DNA of 64,000 nucleotides from JAPOVO01 sp026708165 (GCA_965208775.1 OZ242360.1:2232001-2296000), one strand, 5' to 3'. Positions 43,796 to 53,793 are shown, counted from the stretch's first letter. Notes: generated from the sequence alone by a model not told the origin. Made by a program: numbers and translations.

Positions 43796-43797
43796 TC

Positions 43798-43836
43798 CGT
43801 TCGCCCTTCGACCCCTTCGGCAGGCTCAGGGCAGGG
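43798..43836. repeat. Short intergenic repeat-like sequence
   Basis: CGTTCGCCCTTCG, CCCTTCGGCAGG and CTCAGGGCAGG in the 72-base gap after larE resemble a widespread class of intergenic elements (CCTTCGACAAGCTCAGG type). Only one copy was found here. Confidence 0.35.
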
Positions 43837-43867
43837 TGGCTCAGGATAAACGGGGAGTCAACCCACG

Positions 43868-45487
43868 TTAGGTTAAGCGGCCGGTGGGGATGCCGTCCGG
43901 TCTTTGGAGAACCTGGCCGGGTAGCTGGTCGGTTGGCCGGCCGTCTCTAACGACGAAGCGTCCGCGGACCATTACGTGCTCGATTCCCGCCGGGTACTGG
44001 TGGGGATCTTCGAAAGTGGACCGGTCGATGATTTCGTCTTCGTCGAAGACGACGACGTCGGCGTCACGGCCGGTTTCGATCTTGCCTTTTTGGGCGAGTC
44101 CGAGCCGGTCGGCGGTCTTGCCGGTCATGCGATGGACGGCCTCTTCCATGGAGAACAGACCTTCGTCCCGGGCGTAGTGTCCGAGCACGCGCGGGAACGT
44201 GCCGTAGAAACGGGGATGCGAGAGTCCTGAGCCGAGGGAATGATCGGGCGTGACGGCCAGGGCGTCCGAGCAGACCATCGACGCGGGATGTTGGAGGGTG
44301 TAGCGGACGTCGGCTTCGTCCATGCCGTAGCAGACGATGGAGACCTGGCCGCCCTCGCGGATGAGCAGGTCGACCGCAGCGGCCTCCGGCTCGACACCAC
44401 GTTCGGCGGCGACCTCGGCGATCGACATCCCGAACTCGCCCCCTTCGTCGCGAGTGACCATTCGGGCGATGATGGAGCGGTCCCACTCCCAGCGTGCGTC
44501 TCTTAGCTCGGATTCAATCCGGCGGCGCGTTGCGGGATCTTTCATTCGCCTGACCATCTCTTCCTTGCCGCCCTCTTGGGCCCAGTCGGGGACGGGTTGC
44601 GTGAGGGTGCCCATGCCCGCGACGTACGGGTATACGTCCACGGCGACGTTCACGCCGCGCTCGACGGCGTCGTCGACGAGCCTCAGGCCATCGCGGACCG
44701 ATCCCCAATTGGGGCTCTGAAACGCCTTGAAATGGGCAATCTGGACTGGTGCGCCGGACCGTTCGCCTATCGAGATTGCCTCTCTTATGGCGGTTAGAAG
44801 GCGCTCGTCCTCGCCCCGGATGTGGCTGAAGTACATCGCGCCGTGTTCCGCCAGGATCTTAGCCAGTTCGATGATCTCTTCGGTATCGGCGTACGCGCTT
44901 GGAGGGAAGATCAATCCGGTGGACATGCCCAACGCGCCGGCGTCAAGGGCTTCTCGCAACAGGTTGCGCATGCGCTCCAATTCGTCGGGCGACGGGGCAC
45001 GTTCCTCGTAACCCATCGCGCCGGACCTGATCTCGCTGTGTCCAGCGAGCGGCAGGACGTTGAGGCCAAGACCCTCAGCCCCGAGCCGCTCCGTGTATTC
45101 GCCCATCGACGACCAAGTAAGGCCGAGATCGTCGCCTCCGCTGAGCAACACTCGTTTGAGGCCCGTCTCCTGGCGGTTCAACTCCGTAACCGGCGCGGCG
45201 GCCTGCCCGCAGTTTCCAAAGACTTCGGTGGTGACGCCTTGCATCGTCTTGCTGATGCCGGAAGGCTCGGCGAGCAGCGTCAGGTCCGAGTGTCCGTGGG
45301 GGTCAATGAATCCCGGGGCGAGCACGTTGCCAGCGATGTCAAGGACCTCGGCTGCGGCCTGGTCGGGGATTTCGCCAATCGAGGCGATGCTGCTGCCGGA
45401 TACGGCCACGCTGGTGCGCCTTCTAGGTCCGCCGCTGCCGTCGATGACGGTTGCGTTCTTGAAGATCAGGTCGTAAGTGCTGGGCAT
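43868..45487 (-). CDS. N-acyl-D-amino-acid deacylase (D-aminoacylase, amidohydrolase family)
   Basis: 539 residues. Metal and active-site motifs: DPHGHSD (HxH), EVFGNCGQAAAP, FSHIRGED, IAHFKA and CSDALAV (Asp). N-terminal and C-terminal beta-sandwich parts flank the barrel (GKIETGRDADVVVFDEDEI). Removes acyl groups from D-amino acids or related amides; substrate not certain. It could consume peptidoglycan-derived or modified peptides. ATG 45487. Confidence 0.9.
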   Translation of the reverse strand: MPSTYDLIFKNATVIDGSGGPRRRTSVAVSGSSIASIGEIPDQAAAEVLDIAGNVLAPGFIDPHGHSDLTLLAEPSGISKTMQGVTTEVFGNCGQAAAPVTELNRQETGLKRVLLSGGDDLGLTWSSMGEYTERLGAEGLGLNVLPLAGHSEIRSGAMGYEERAPSPDELERMRNLLREALDAGALGMSTGLIFPPSAYADTEEIIELAKILAEHGAMYFSHIRGEDERLLTAIREAISIGERSGAPVQIAHFKAFQSPNWGSVRDGLRLVDDAVERGVNVAVDVYPYVAGMGTLTQPVPDWAQEGGKEEMVRRMKDPATRRRIESELRDARWEWDRSIIARMVTRDEGGEFGMSIAEVAAERGVEPEAAAVDLLIREGGQVSIVCYGMDEADVRYTLQHPASMVCSDALAVTPDHSLGSGLSHPRFYGTFPRVLGHYARDEGLFSMEEAVHRMTGKTADRLGLAQKGKIETGRDADVVVFDEDEIIDRSTFEDPHQYPAGIEHVMVRGRFVVRDGRPTDQLPGQVLQRPDGIPTGRLT

Positions 45488-45552
45488 TTGCTAACTCCGG
45501 CGAACTGATGGACTTGAAAGGATACTAGCGGGTAAGAAAACCGCAGTCGGCT

Positions 45553-46242
45553 TTAGTCAGACCGGTTTCTGCAATGAGCTATGAGTGACGCACCCAGAGT
45601 CGGAAACAGCAGTGCGAGACGCCGGCTGCGCCAGCGACCTGAGATGTGGAAGTTTACGTAGTCGGATTCAAGCGCAGTGACTTGAAGCCCGTTTCGAGCG
45701 CAGAGTTCGCGGAGATTTGCGGCGACGAAATAACGGATGTGCCCTACGTCTTGGGGGCCGGCGGCGAAGTCGAGATACGGGTTCCGCCCCACTGCGAGCG
45801 TTATCCGGCGTCCAAGCGATGCAACGTTTGGCGTGGAGAATACAATCCGTCCACTCGGTTTGAGGACTCGCCTGATCTCTTGGACGAAGCGATCCGTATC
45901 GAACAGATGCTCGATTATTTCGGTTGCGTATATCAAGTCGGCCGAACCGGCAGCGACCGGCAGACGCTTCGATACGTCTCCTCGGACGACGGTCAAACCG
46001 GCGGCGCGCGCCCGATTTAGAGCCTGGCTCGCGACGTCGATGCCCAAATAGGACCGGACGAGACGGCGGTGCATGAGTTCGCGTCCCAGGACGCCGGCGC
46101 CGCAGCCGAGATCAAGCACGCGGTCGCCAGGTTTGGCGGCTGCTATGAGCTTTTCGAGTTTGACGGGCGGGACAGTGTAATCGAAGTCCTGTGTGAACAA
46201 CGAATCTGCGAACGTGGCCAAGCCCCCGTCGTCCTTAGACAT
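45553..46242 (-). CDS. Class I SAM-dependent methyltransferase
   Basis: 229 residues. Motif I VLDLGCGAGVLGREL, motif II region YLGIDVASQAL, VVRGDVSKRLP, and motif IV DLIYATEIIEHLFD. The C-terminal GRRITLAVGRNPYLD and HIRYFVAANLRELC are typical of methyltransferase-11/UbiE-like proteins acting on small molecules or lipids. Substrate unknown. Confidence 0.85.
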   Translation of the reverse strand: MSKDDGGLATFADSLFTQDFDYTVPPVKLEKLIAAAKPGDRVLDLGCGAGVLGRELMHRRLVRSYLGIDVASQALNRARAAGLTVVRGDVSKRLPVAAGSADLIYATEIIEHLFDTDRFVQEIRRVLKPSGRIVFSTPNVASLGRRITLAVGRNPYLDFAAGPQDVGHIRYFVAANLRELCARNGLQVTALESDYVNFHISGRWRSRRLALLFPTLGASLIAHCRNRSD

Positions 46243-46458
46243 GCGCAGTCAAATTGGAGAGTCACTGTCCTTGGGTGCCAATTCAGTGTAATCGGGAAAT
46301 GTTACCCGTAACAGTTGAGGTTTACGTAGGAGACTTCCGAAGACAGAGGCTCACGACTGAGGAATAGACGGTTGCGTTAGGCGTGCTTGCCTACAGTCCT
46401 TCGACGCTATCAGCCGCTAGGATTCAAGCATTAACTGGGAAAGCGGGAGATGTGCACG

Positions 46459-46929
46459 ATGGCGGAGGTTGATTCGGCGCAAGAGTTTGAGTCGGTGAAT
46501 CTGCGAGTTCAAAAGCTCGAAGGTCAGATTCGGCGGATGTGGGCTTATGGGATCGCGGCGATGGTGGTGTTTGGGGCGGCAATCTACTTCGGGGCGACGG
46601 GCGAAATAGGCCGTCCGGCCGATAGTGGGCAGACCGGCTCGCCGGTCGTCACGGCGCAGGAGTTTCGCCTGGAAGATGCCGAAGGCTACATGCGAGGCAG
46701 GCTGCGGGTGGCGGAGAACATAGCATCGCTGACTTTGTTCGACGCTTCCGGGCTGGCCCGAAGCGTGCTGGTGGTGAGGCCGGACGGCGTTGCGGGGTTG
46801 GGTTTTTCGGACGAATCGGGGGAATTGCAGGTAGACATCGGCGTGGACCCGAACGGCAGGCCGCGAGTGGCCTTTTTCGACGAGAGCGGCAACATAGTTT
46901 GGAGTCCCCCCGTGACTACGGGGCGCTGA
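46459..46929 (+). CDS. Membrane-anchored protein of unknown function
   Basis: 156 residues. A coiled-coil-like N-terminus (FESVNLRVQKLEGQIRRM), one TM helix (about 33-52), then a repetitive beta domain (EGYMRGRLRVAENIASLTLFD, VVRPDGVAGLGFSDESG, IGVDPNGRPRVAFFDESG). ATG 46459 has GGGAG nine bases ahead and is preferred to ATG 46450, which touches it. I do not recognise a family. Confidence 0.65.
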   Translation: MAEVDSAQEFESVNLRVQKLEGQIRRMWAYGIAAMVVFGAAIYFGATGEIGRPADSGQTGSPVVTAQEFRLEDAEGYMRGRLRVAENIASLTLFDASGLARSVLVVRPDGVAGLGFSDESGELQVDIGVDPNGRPRVAFFDESGNIVWSPPVTTGR

Positions 46930-47071
46930 TGCGGCTCTGGCAGAAGTGTCGTCAATTTGGACATGGGGCCTACCTAAGCGGCCAGCCTACGATGACATAG
47001 CACCGGCGTGGTGCTGGCAGACACCCTCACCCAAGCCGAGTTGCTTGGAGGTAGAAGGCTGTCTCAGGTCG

Positions 47072-47929
47072 CTAGTCGACCGCGGCGGCGGGGTCGTGGT
47101 CGCGGAGCCAGACTCTGAGGGGAACGTCTTCGTCGGTGGGCGAGGAGCGTCCGTACTCTCCGTTGGGGGCGTGGCCGAAGATCTGCTTGCGAATAGGGTC
47201 GGCGGCCTCATAGAGGTCTTCGGGAATCGTCATCTCGTCGCGGGTGCGAATCCAGCGATAGCCGTAGCCGTAGAACAGCACCTTGCGGGTGAGAGGCGAA
47301 CAATTGGGCGTGGCGGTGTGCCAGATGCGGCGGTCGAAGATAACGGCCGTTCCCGGCGCGACCATAACGGGCGTGGCGCCCTCGGGCTGTCCCATGCCGC
47401 TTGCCGGCATTTCAACGTGCTTCTTGAGATGGCTCCCCGGAAGCACCCAGAAATTGCCGCGTCCCGCCTCTGATACGTCCGTCAGGAAGTAGGCCACCTT
47501 GACCGAAAGTCGCGGCGCGGGGTCGGTCTCCATCTCGCGGTTCAGGCGTCCGGAGTCCTGGTGCCAGCGGAAGGTGGGGCCGTCGGGATCGTAGGTGTTG
47601 TCGGTTGGGAACGAGACAGCCATGTGCGAATGGTAGAGGGAGATGTTCCAGCCGAGAACTCCCCACACCTTGGGGAGCGTGGTGGGATAGTCGACCATGT
47701 CTAGGAATTTCGGGTCCATGCCGACGAAGTTCAGCGTGTTCGTGCGTTGGGGGATGCCGACGTCGCCGCGGTCGGAGAGCCTGTCTTCGCTGGTTAGCCG
47801 GTCGACGACTTCGACCAGTTCGTCATTCGTTCGAGAGTCGAGCGCGCCTTCCATAATCAGATAGCCGTCCCGATCGAAAACTTCGCGCTCGTCCTGGGTA
47901 AGTCTGTATTGCAGGCAACTCGTATCCAT
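47072..47929 (-). CDS. Phytanoyl-CoA dioxygenase family (PhyH) Fe(II)/2-oxoglutarate enzyme
   Basis: 285 residues. The Fe ligands are HxD in RWHQDSG and His in RRIWHTATPN; the 2-oxoglutarate Arg is probably in SPLTRKV. VFDRDGYLIMEGAL is a typical N-terminus. ATG 47929 has AAAGGGG nine bases ahead; ATG 47995 adds 22 residues without a ribosome site. Hydroxylates an unknown acyl or small-molecule substrate. Confidence 0.88.
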   Translation of the reverse strand: MDTSCLQYRLTQDEREVFDRDGYLIMEGALDSRTNDELVEVVDRLTSEDRLSDRGDVGIPQRTNTLNFVGMDPKFLDMVDYPTTLPKVWGVLGWNISLYHSHMAVSFPTDNTYDPDGPTFRWHQDSGRLNREMETDPAPRLSVKVAYFLTDVSEAGRGNFWVLPGSHLKKHVEMPASGMGQPEGATPVMVAPGTAVIFDRRIWHTATPNCSPLTRKVLFYGYGYRWIRTRDEMTIPEDLYEAADPIRKQIFGHAPNGEYGRSSPTDEDVPLRVWLRDHDPAAAVD

Positions 47930-48049
47930 CGAACACAACCCCTTTCGGCGGCCTTCCGGTCCTAGTTTCGATGTCGAAACCGCTTCCGCCGACATGGAAG
48001 TCTATCGGTTTGGTGGGAGGCGCCGCGATGTATCGGTATCCAGGTCGAT

Positions 48050-49492
48050 CTATCTCTTTGACGGCAGGAAGACGGTAGCGACGGCGTCGCGATGGCCGAC
48101 CGTCCATGCCGGCTCGGATGCGAGGGCGTGCGCAAGGGCGGAGTCCGAGCGGATGACTACTGCGTCGGGGCCGCCATCGGCCAACAACTCGCGCCAGTCG
48201 GGAGCGAGTCCAACGACCTGAACGTAGTCGGGCAACGCCCGGTCGGCGAACGGGTCGTAGCGGCCGTCAATGAACACGTGCGACTCGGGCCAGAGGGTCC
48301 AGGTGAGAAAGCCGCCCCAGTGGTAGGTGTTCCAGATGCGGGCGGGGGACCGGGCTTCGAGGTAGTCGCGCGCTGCGTCGGGCATGGGCGTGACGTAGGG
48401 GCCGTCCAGCGACCGGGGCGACAGCCAAGCGCCGAAGGCTATGGATACGACGAATAGCAGCGTTGCCGCCGCGCGTTGTGCGATGAGCGGGGGCTGCCAG
48501 TCGGACCGCCTGATAGCGGCGAGCGACTCGCCTAGCATCGCAAGGACCACGACCGAGCTGAAGGCTATCGTCTTGCGGGCAGTTGCAGACAGCACGAGCA
48601 ATACGAGGACTGACGCCGACAACACCGGTGTGATGCGGAAACGTCCCCAGACCGCAGCCGCGACTGCACCGGCGATCAGGATCGCGAGTCCCCACCAGGA
48701 TTGGGAGAACAGCTCAGGCGGATTCCAGTCGGAGTTGAACTGCCTCGCCGGGGTGACAAGCTGCCAGAACGGATGCGCCCAAAGGGCCGGTCCAGAAGGG
48801 TTTAACACTATGGCCGCGGCGCTCAGAACCAGCGACGAGACGAGCGCGCGCAGGCTTACGCGGGATTCGCGGCCGACCGACGGCAAGCGTAGCCTGTGCC
48901 AGATAGAGTCCGCGACAACCGCCAGCGCGGCTCCGAACCCTATGGGAAACGAACCGTGAACGTTGGCCCAGACGAGGAAGATCAGCGGCAACAGCCAAAC
49001 TGTCCGCGTACCGGAATGCCGGTGACGTATCAGGATGCACACGGTCAATGCCAGGAAGAAGAGGCCGAACTGCATCGGCCGGATTCCGCTAAACGCTCCT
49101 GCCGCTACGGCTCCCACGCCGACTGTGGCCGCCTGGACCCACGTTCGAGCGCCGGAAGCGGCAAGTGTGCGCGCGACAGTGAACCAGGTGGCAGCGTAGA
49201 GGAGCGCGAAAGCCGCCTGCGTGGTTGCCACGCCGACCGCGTTGACAAGCTGATAGAGGATCCACTCGGACAGCCATTCGTGGGGAATCCAGGATGCTCC
49301 TTCCGAGCCGAACGTAAACGGGTCCGGTACGGGGAGCCGCCCGTAGTCAGCCAGATATCGACCGGTGTTCAGATGAATCCACAGGTCGGCGTCGAGCGGA
49401 TGGCCGAGCGAAATTCCAAAGGCGAGGCCAAGCGCTCCGATTACGGGAACGTGGCGCAAGGCGGTACGCAAGAATGCGGGGCGCTGCTTCAT
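48050..49492 (-). CDS. Multi-spanning membrane protein, GT-C glycosyltransferase-like
   Basis: 480 residues with about ten hydrophobic helices. The N-terminal loop (HPLDADLWIHLNTGRYLADY, then PDPFTF and PHEWLSEWI) is a recurrent pattern of GT-C-fold membrane proteins, including the acidic DAD. The C-terminal soluble part (ARIWNTYHWGGFLTW, HVFIDGRYDPFAD) also recurs in such proteins. Probably transfers a lipid-linked sugar; specificity not determinable. ATG 49492, no strong ribosome site. Confidence 0.7.
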   Translation of the reverse strand: MKQRPAFLRTALRHVPVIGALGLAFGISLGHPLDADLWIHLNTGRYLADYGRLPVPDPFTFGSEGASWIPHEWLSEWILYQLVNAVGVATTQAAFALLYAATWFTVARTLAASGARTWVQAATVGVGAVAAGAFSGIRPMQFGLFFLALTVCILIRHRHSGTRTVWLLPLIFLVWANVHGSFPIGFGAALAVVADSIWHRLRLPSVGRESRVSLRALVSSLVLSAAAIVLNPSGPALWAHPFWQLVTPARQFNSDWNPPELFSQSWWGLAILIAGAVAAAVWGRFRITPVLSASVLVLLVLSATARKTIAFSSVVVLAMLGESLAAIRRSDWQPPLIAQRAAATLLFVVSIAFGAWLSPRSLDGPYVTPMPDAARDYLEARSPARIWNTYHWGGFLTWTLWPESHVFIDGRYDPFADRALPDYVQVVGLAPDWRELLADGGPDAVVIRSDSALAHALASEPAWTVGHRDAVATVFLPSKR

Positions 49493-49564
49493 CGTCGTAA
49501 TGGGCGCTGCAGGAGCGCATCTGCGAGCGGCGCTGATCTCAGAGACGTCCAGGCGGCGGCCGAT

Positions 49565-50590
49565 CTACGCCTTGTAGCAGGCCGCGAGCTGCCCCCCGCC
49601 TTTGTCCTCCAGCGGCGGATGCGGGTTGTCGCGGCAGAAGTCATCCGCCACAGGACAGCGGGAATAGAAACGACATTGATCGGGAGGGTCCACGGGGACC
49701 GATACGCCGCCCTTGATCCTGACCGGCGGGCGAGTGAACGTGGGGTCTGGCACCGGCACCGCCGACAGGAGCGCCTGCGTATAGGGATGTTTCGGATGCC
49801 GGAGGAGCTCTTCTGTTTCACCGACTTCCACTATCTTTCCGAGGTACATTACGGCGATGCGATCGCACACGTAGCGCGCAACGGCCAGGTCGTGCGTAAT
49901 GTACAGGTAGCCTATCCCCAGGCGCGCGGCAAGTTCCTCCATGAGACGCATGACGCCGGTCCTGATCGATACGTCGAGCATCGAAGTGGGTTCGTCGGCG
50001 ACCACGAACGCCGGTTCCACTATCAGAGCTCTGGCGATGGCCACACGCTGGCGCTGCCCGCCCGACAACTCGTGCGGATATCTGAAAAGGAAGGTAGACG
50101 GCGGCGTGAGCCCAACGAGCTCAAGCATGTGAGATACCCCGTCGAGATGTTCGAGAGTCCCGCCCATCTTCTGAACTTTCAGAGGCTCGGCGACCGTATC
50201 GAAGATGGTCCGACGGGGATTCATCGACTCGTACGGGTCCTGGAAGATGATCTGGACCTTCCTTCGGAAGGCCTTGAGCGGCTTACCCTTCAGGGTCGCA
50301 ATGTCGGTTGGCTTTCCGTCGCCGTCGTTGAGGAGGATGCGACCGCCGGTTGGATCGATGAGGCGGACCAGCAGCTTGCCGGTGGTCGTCTTGCCGCATC
50401 CGGACTCTCCCACGAGTCCAAGGCTTTCGTCTTTCGCCACTTCGAAGTCGATGCCGTCGACAGCGTGAATGAGGCCGCGGTTGCGCCGAAACCGGTTGGC
50501 GGTAGCCCGATAGTACTTGCGCAGGCCTTCAACTCTGAGCAGGATGCGGCTGTCCAAGGAGGGTACGGGCTTAGCGACATCGAGCGTCAC
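49565..50590 (-). CDS. oppF: Oligopeptide/dipeptide ABC transporter ATP-binding protein (OppF/DppF type)
   Basis: 341 residues. Walker A GESGCGKTT, Q-loop QDPYESMNP, signature LSGGQRQRV, Walker B VVADEPTSMLD and the C-terminal oligo_HPY region with Cys (CRFYSRCPVADDFC). GTG 50590 has GGGAGAG upstream and begins one base after the stop of oppD; a longer frame starting at 50755 would overlap oppD. Last gene of the operon. Confidence 0.93.
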   Translation of the reverse strand: MTLDVAKPVPSLDSRILLRVEGLRKYYRATANRFRRNRGLIHAVDGIDFEVAKDESLGLVGESGCGKTTTGKLLVRLIDPTGGRILLNDGDGKPTDIATLKGKPLKAFRRKVQIIFQDPYESMNPRRTIFDTVAEPLKVQKMGGTLEHLDGVSHMLELVGLTPPSTFLFRYPHELSGGQRQRVAIARALIVEPAFVVADEPTSMLDVSIRTGVMRLMEELAARLGIGYLYITHDLAVARYVCDRIAVMYLGKIVEVGETEELLRHPKHPYTQALLSAVPVPDPTFTRPPVRIKGGVSVPVDPPDQCRFYSRCPVADDFCRDNPHPPLEDKGGGQLAACYKA

Positions 50591-50591
50591 A

Positions 50592-51557
50592 CTACTCTCC
50601 CTGGGGATTCCAGCAGGCCGCCCAGTGCTTTCCCCGGCGAACCGTAGGAGGCTCTTTATAGCTGCACTCGTCCGTGGCGTATGGACAGCGGGGATGGAAG
50701 CGGCAGCCTTCGGGCGGGTCGAGCAGGTTCGGCGGCTCACCACAGAGAGTCCCAAGTTCGCGTTTCTTGCCGGTTACGCTGGGGAAGGCGGACATCAGCG
50801 ACCGCGTATATGGGTGGATCGGATTTTGAAATATGTCGGCGGTACCGCCCAACTCGACGATTTTGCCAGCGTACATCACCCCGACAATGTCACTGACTTC
50901 GGCTATGACGGCCATATCGTGCGATATGTAGATCATGCTCATGTTCAGCGCGGCCTGGACGTTACGCATCTCTCGGAGAATATGGTCCTGGACGATGACA
51001 TCGAGGGCCGTGGTCGGCTCGTCGGCGATGATCAGGTCGGGTTCGCACGCCAAGGCCATGGCGATGATGGCCCGCTGCCTCATGCCGCCACTGTATTCGT
51101 GCGGATAACGGACGATCAGACCGGGATCGAGGTTTACCACGTCGTACAGGCGACGGACGCGCTCGACGGACTCTTCACGGGCGGACTCGAGGTGTGTTTC
51201 CAGAGCCTCGATTATCTGTTCTCCGACCTTGTAAACAGGGTTGAGGGAGTTCATGGCGGCCTGGAAGATCATGGATATGCGGTTCCAGCGGTATGCCCGC
51301 ATCCTGTCTTCGGAGAGAGGGACGATATCGACGCCATCCAGCAGGATCTTGCCGCGAAGGATTTGCGCGTTGTCCGGCAGGAGCCGCAGCAACGTCATTG
51401 CGATGGACGACTTTCCCGAGCCCGACTCGCCCACCAATCCAAGCGCCTGCCCTCTTTCTATCGAGAAGGTGACGCCGTCGACGGCTCGCACAGCTCCAGC
51501 CTTTATCGAGTAATGCATCGTGAGGTCTTCGACGGCCAGAACCGGGCGTTCGCTCAT
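50592..51557 (-). CDS. oppD: Oligopeptide/dipeptide ABC transporter ATP-binding protein (OppD/DppD type)
   Basis: 321 residues. GESGSGKSSIA, QAAMNSLNP, YSGGMRQRA, LIIADEPTTALD, plus the C-terminal CRFHPRCPYATDEC. ATG 51557 overlaps the TGA of oppC (ATGA). It forms the heterodimeric ATPase with OppF. Confidence 0.94.
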   Translation of the reverse strand: MSERPVLAVEDLTMHYSIKAGAVRAVDGVTFSIERGQALGLVGESGSGKSSIAMTLLRLLPDNAQILRGKILLDGVDIVPLSEDRMRAYRWNRISMIFQAAMNSLNPVYKVGEQIIEALETHLESAREESVERVRRLYDVVNLDPGLIVRYPHEYSGGMRQRAIIAMALACEPDLIIADEPTTALDVIVQDHILREMRNVQAALNMSMIYISHDMAVIAEVSDIVGVMYAGKIVELGGTADIFQNPIHPYTRSLMSAFPSVTGKKRELGTLCGEPPNLLDPPEGCRFHPRCPYATDECSYKEPPTVRRGKHWAACWNPQGE

Positions 51558-52504
51558 GAGCGTCTCAGCCTCGGGTTGACCACCTCGTCGAGCGACCGTC
51601 CGACGAGATAGAAGGACGAGCAAAGCAAGGTGATGGACAGGCTGGCGGGGAAAATGAGCCACCAGTATTCCCCGACCTGAAGCAGATAGCCGGCCGATTC
51701 GGTGGTGTGGATCATCAATCCCCAACTCATGCGCACGTTGAGGAGTCCGAGAAAGCTGAGGACCGCTTCGGAGAATATGGCGCCGGTGACGGTGAACATC
51801 ATGTAGAGGAACGAGAGCGGCAGGAGGTTGGGGACGATATGGACGAAGATGATATGAAACGGCCCACCACCGGCCGCCCTTGCAGCCTCGATGTAGGGCT
51901 TTACGACCACTGAAAGAGCCTGGGACTTTAGCAAGATACCGGCGCCGCCGAATCCCGAGAGTATTCCGATTATCAGGGCAAGCTCGAAGTGTTCGACTCC
52001 TATTAGCGCGCTGAGCACGATAAGCACGCTGATTCCCGGCAGCATGATCATGATGTCGGCCAGTCTCATGAGGACGGTATCGACAACCCCGCCGAAATAG
52101 GCTGCCACGGCGCCTACGGTAGTGCCGATGGATACCGTTATCAGGGCCGCGAGCAGCCCGAGCATGAACTCGGACCTGGCGCTGTACATGAGCTGACTCA
52201 AAACGTCCCGTCCCAAGGGGTCGGTGCCGAGTGGATGGCTCCAGCTTGGCGGGGCAGGCTGTCGAGTCTCGTCAAATGCGTATCCGACAACCGGGTCGTA
52301 GATCTTCTCGTCCCAGACGGTGTTCATCAGAATGGGATGAGCTGCGGCAAGCAACAGATAAAAGAGGATGATCGCGAGACCGATTATCCCGATGCGGGTC
52401 CCGAGGAACATCGACCAGTTCTGTTTGAGACTCCGCCCCGCCAGAGTGGCGCGCACCGCCCAGAGTGATCGAGCAGCCGTCGGAGGTGAGTTTGAGACGG
52501 CCAT
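51554..52504 (-). CDS. oppC: Oligopeptide/dipeptide ABC transporter permease (OppC/DppC type)
   Basis: 316 residues. Cytoplasmic N-terminus with TM1 (about 37-57), PLGTDPLGRDVLSQLMYSAR typical of DppC, and the EAA loop EAARAAGGGPFHIIFVHIVPN. ATG 52504 overlaps the TGA of oppB (ATGA). Confidence 0.93.
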   Translation of the reverse strand: MAVSNSPPTAARSLWAVRATLAGRSLKQNWSMFLGTRIGIIGLAIILFYLLLAAAHPILMNTVWDEKIYDPVVGYAFDETRQPAPPSWSHPLGTDPLGRDVLSQLMYSARSEFMLGLLAALITVSIGTTVGAVAAYFGGVVDTVLMRLADIMIMLPGISVLIVLSALIGVEHFELALIIGILSGFGGAGILLKSQALSVVVKPYIEAARAAGGGPFHIIFVHIVPNLLPLSFLYMMFTVTGAIFSEAVLSFLGLLNVRMSWGLMIHTTESAGYLLQVGEYWWLIFPASLSITLLCSSFYLVGRSLDEVVNPRLRRS

Positions 52505-53652
52505 CAGTAGCGGATCCTGGGGTCCAGGTAAACGTATAGAACGTCGGCGGCGAGGTGGGCCACCAGTACGAAGATTCCAACGAAGACGAACGCGCCGACG
52601 GCGAGGGGCAGGTCTTCGGTAGTTGCCGCCGAGATGAGCGTTTGCCCCATGCCCGGCCATGAGAAGACGGATTCGATGATAATTCCGCCGTCAACGGCGA
52701 ACGCCAAGCTGAATACGAAACTGGTTACTACCGGGAGAAGCGCGTTGCGAGCGACATGCCGGTCGCGCACTTGCTTCTCCGGAAGCCCCTTGGCGCGTGC
52801 GGCGGTCACGTAGTCTTCGCGCATGGTCTCCAACATGCTGTTGCGGGTGAGCAGCATGGCACCCCCGAAACTTATGAGCGTCAGAGTGCCTACGGGCAGG
52901 ATCATGTGTTCAACGATGTCCCAGGCGAGGTGAGCGGAGCCCGACGCAAGCCAAACGCCGGCCACCACCGCGGCGGCCAGAACGATGCTTCCCGCTTGGA
53001 TCAACCGCGCCCCCGCCACACGTTTTCGGGTCGTAATCAGGAAGACGGCGAATATCACCACGGATAGCACGATTATGGTGACGATCATTTGATTGAACAC
53101 GGCATTCGCGCTGGTCGGGGCTTCTCGCCATTCAACCGGATCCAGGAATTTGCCGATTGGCAGCCAGCCGGCCTTGAAGGCAAATAGCCAGATCATCATG
53201 AGCGCAAACCAGGGAGTGAACACGGTGTAGAGCGTTACGCCACCGATCGTGGAGCCGTATTCGACCCACCCTCCCCTGCGCCAGGCGACAATCTTGCCGA
53301 GGGCGAATCCGAGATAGAACGAAAGCACCGTGGCTGTCAGGAAGAGCACAAGAGTCCTGGGAAGGCGCTCGCCAATGACGTCGGCGACGGTTCGCGGGTA
53401 GAGGCTGAACGAAACGCCGAAATTGCCGGTCAGGGTGTTCTTGACATAAACCAGGTACTGTTTCCAAAGGGGTTCATTGACGCCAAAGAGGTCCTGGAGT
53501 TTCGCTCTGGTCTCCGGGGGAAGGTCGGGATTGAGGCTGTAGACATGGCTGATATCACCCGGCTGGGCGTTTACGAGAAAGAAGACGATCGAGAGGAATA
53601 TGAAGAGGGTGAGCAGTATCTGAAGCGTTCGTTTTATTAGATAGAGGGCCAT
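52504..53652 (-). CDS. oppB: Oligopeptide/dipeptide ABC transporter permease (OppB/DppB type)
   Basis: 382 residues. Typical start YLIKRTLQILLTLFIFLSIVFFL, six main helices, EAA-type loop YVTAARAKGLPEKQVRDRHVARNALLPV, and SVFSWPGMGQ. About 50 residues longer than usual, with an extra helix pair around 185-240 (VTIIVLSVVIFAVFLI, IVLAAAVVAGVWLA). Confidence 0.92.
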   Translation of the reverse strand: MALYLIKRTLQILLTLFIFLSIVFFLVNAQPGDISHVYSLNPDLPPETRAKLQDLFGVNEPLWKQYLVYVKNTLTGNFGVSFSLYPRTVADVIGERLPRTLVLFLTATVLSFYLGFALGKIVAWRRGGWVEYGSTIGGVTLYTVFTPWFALMMIWLFAFKAGWLPIGKFLDPVEWREAPTSANAVFNQMIVTIIVLSVVIFAVFLITTRKRVAGARLIQAGSIVLAAAVVAGVWLASGSAHLAWDIVEHMILPVGTLTLISFGGAMLLTRNSMLETMREDYVTAARAKGLPEKQVRDRHVARNALLPVVTSFVFSLAFAVDGGIIIESVFSWPGMGQTLISAATTEDLPLAVGAFVFVGIFVLVAHLAADVLYVYLDPRIRY

Positions 53653-53756
53653 TCGGAACTACCTGAAAGGCCACGCGCCAAAAAGAGCACTTGACGCATT
53701 GAGGCCATGCAAAACCGCATCCGGCTCAGACTGGTACCGGAAAAGCCTGCTTCCCG

Positions 53757-53785
53757 ATGCTCGACCCGATAGTGATCGGGAGCAT
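53757..53785. promoter_or_regulatory. Imperfect hairpin between substrate-binding protein gene and oppB
   Basis: ATGCT / AGCAT and CCCGAT / ATCGGG arms around AGTG, with a small bulge. In the 141-base gap after the binding-protein gene, such hairpins often stop part of the transcripts or stabilise the upstream mRNA. There is no adjacent T-run. Confidence 0.4.
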
Positions 53786-53793
53786 GGACGCCA

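Noticed and set aside
48896..50647. 583-codon plus-strand frame across the GT-C-like gene and oppF
   Set aside because: Spans two unrelated genes on the other strand, which have clear motifs.
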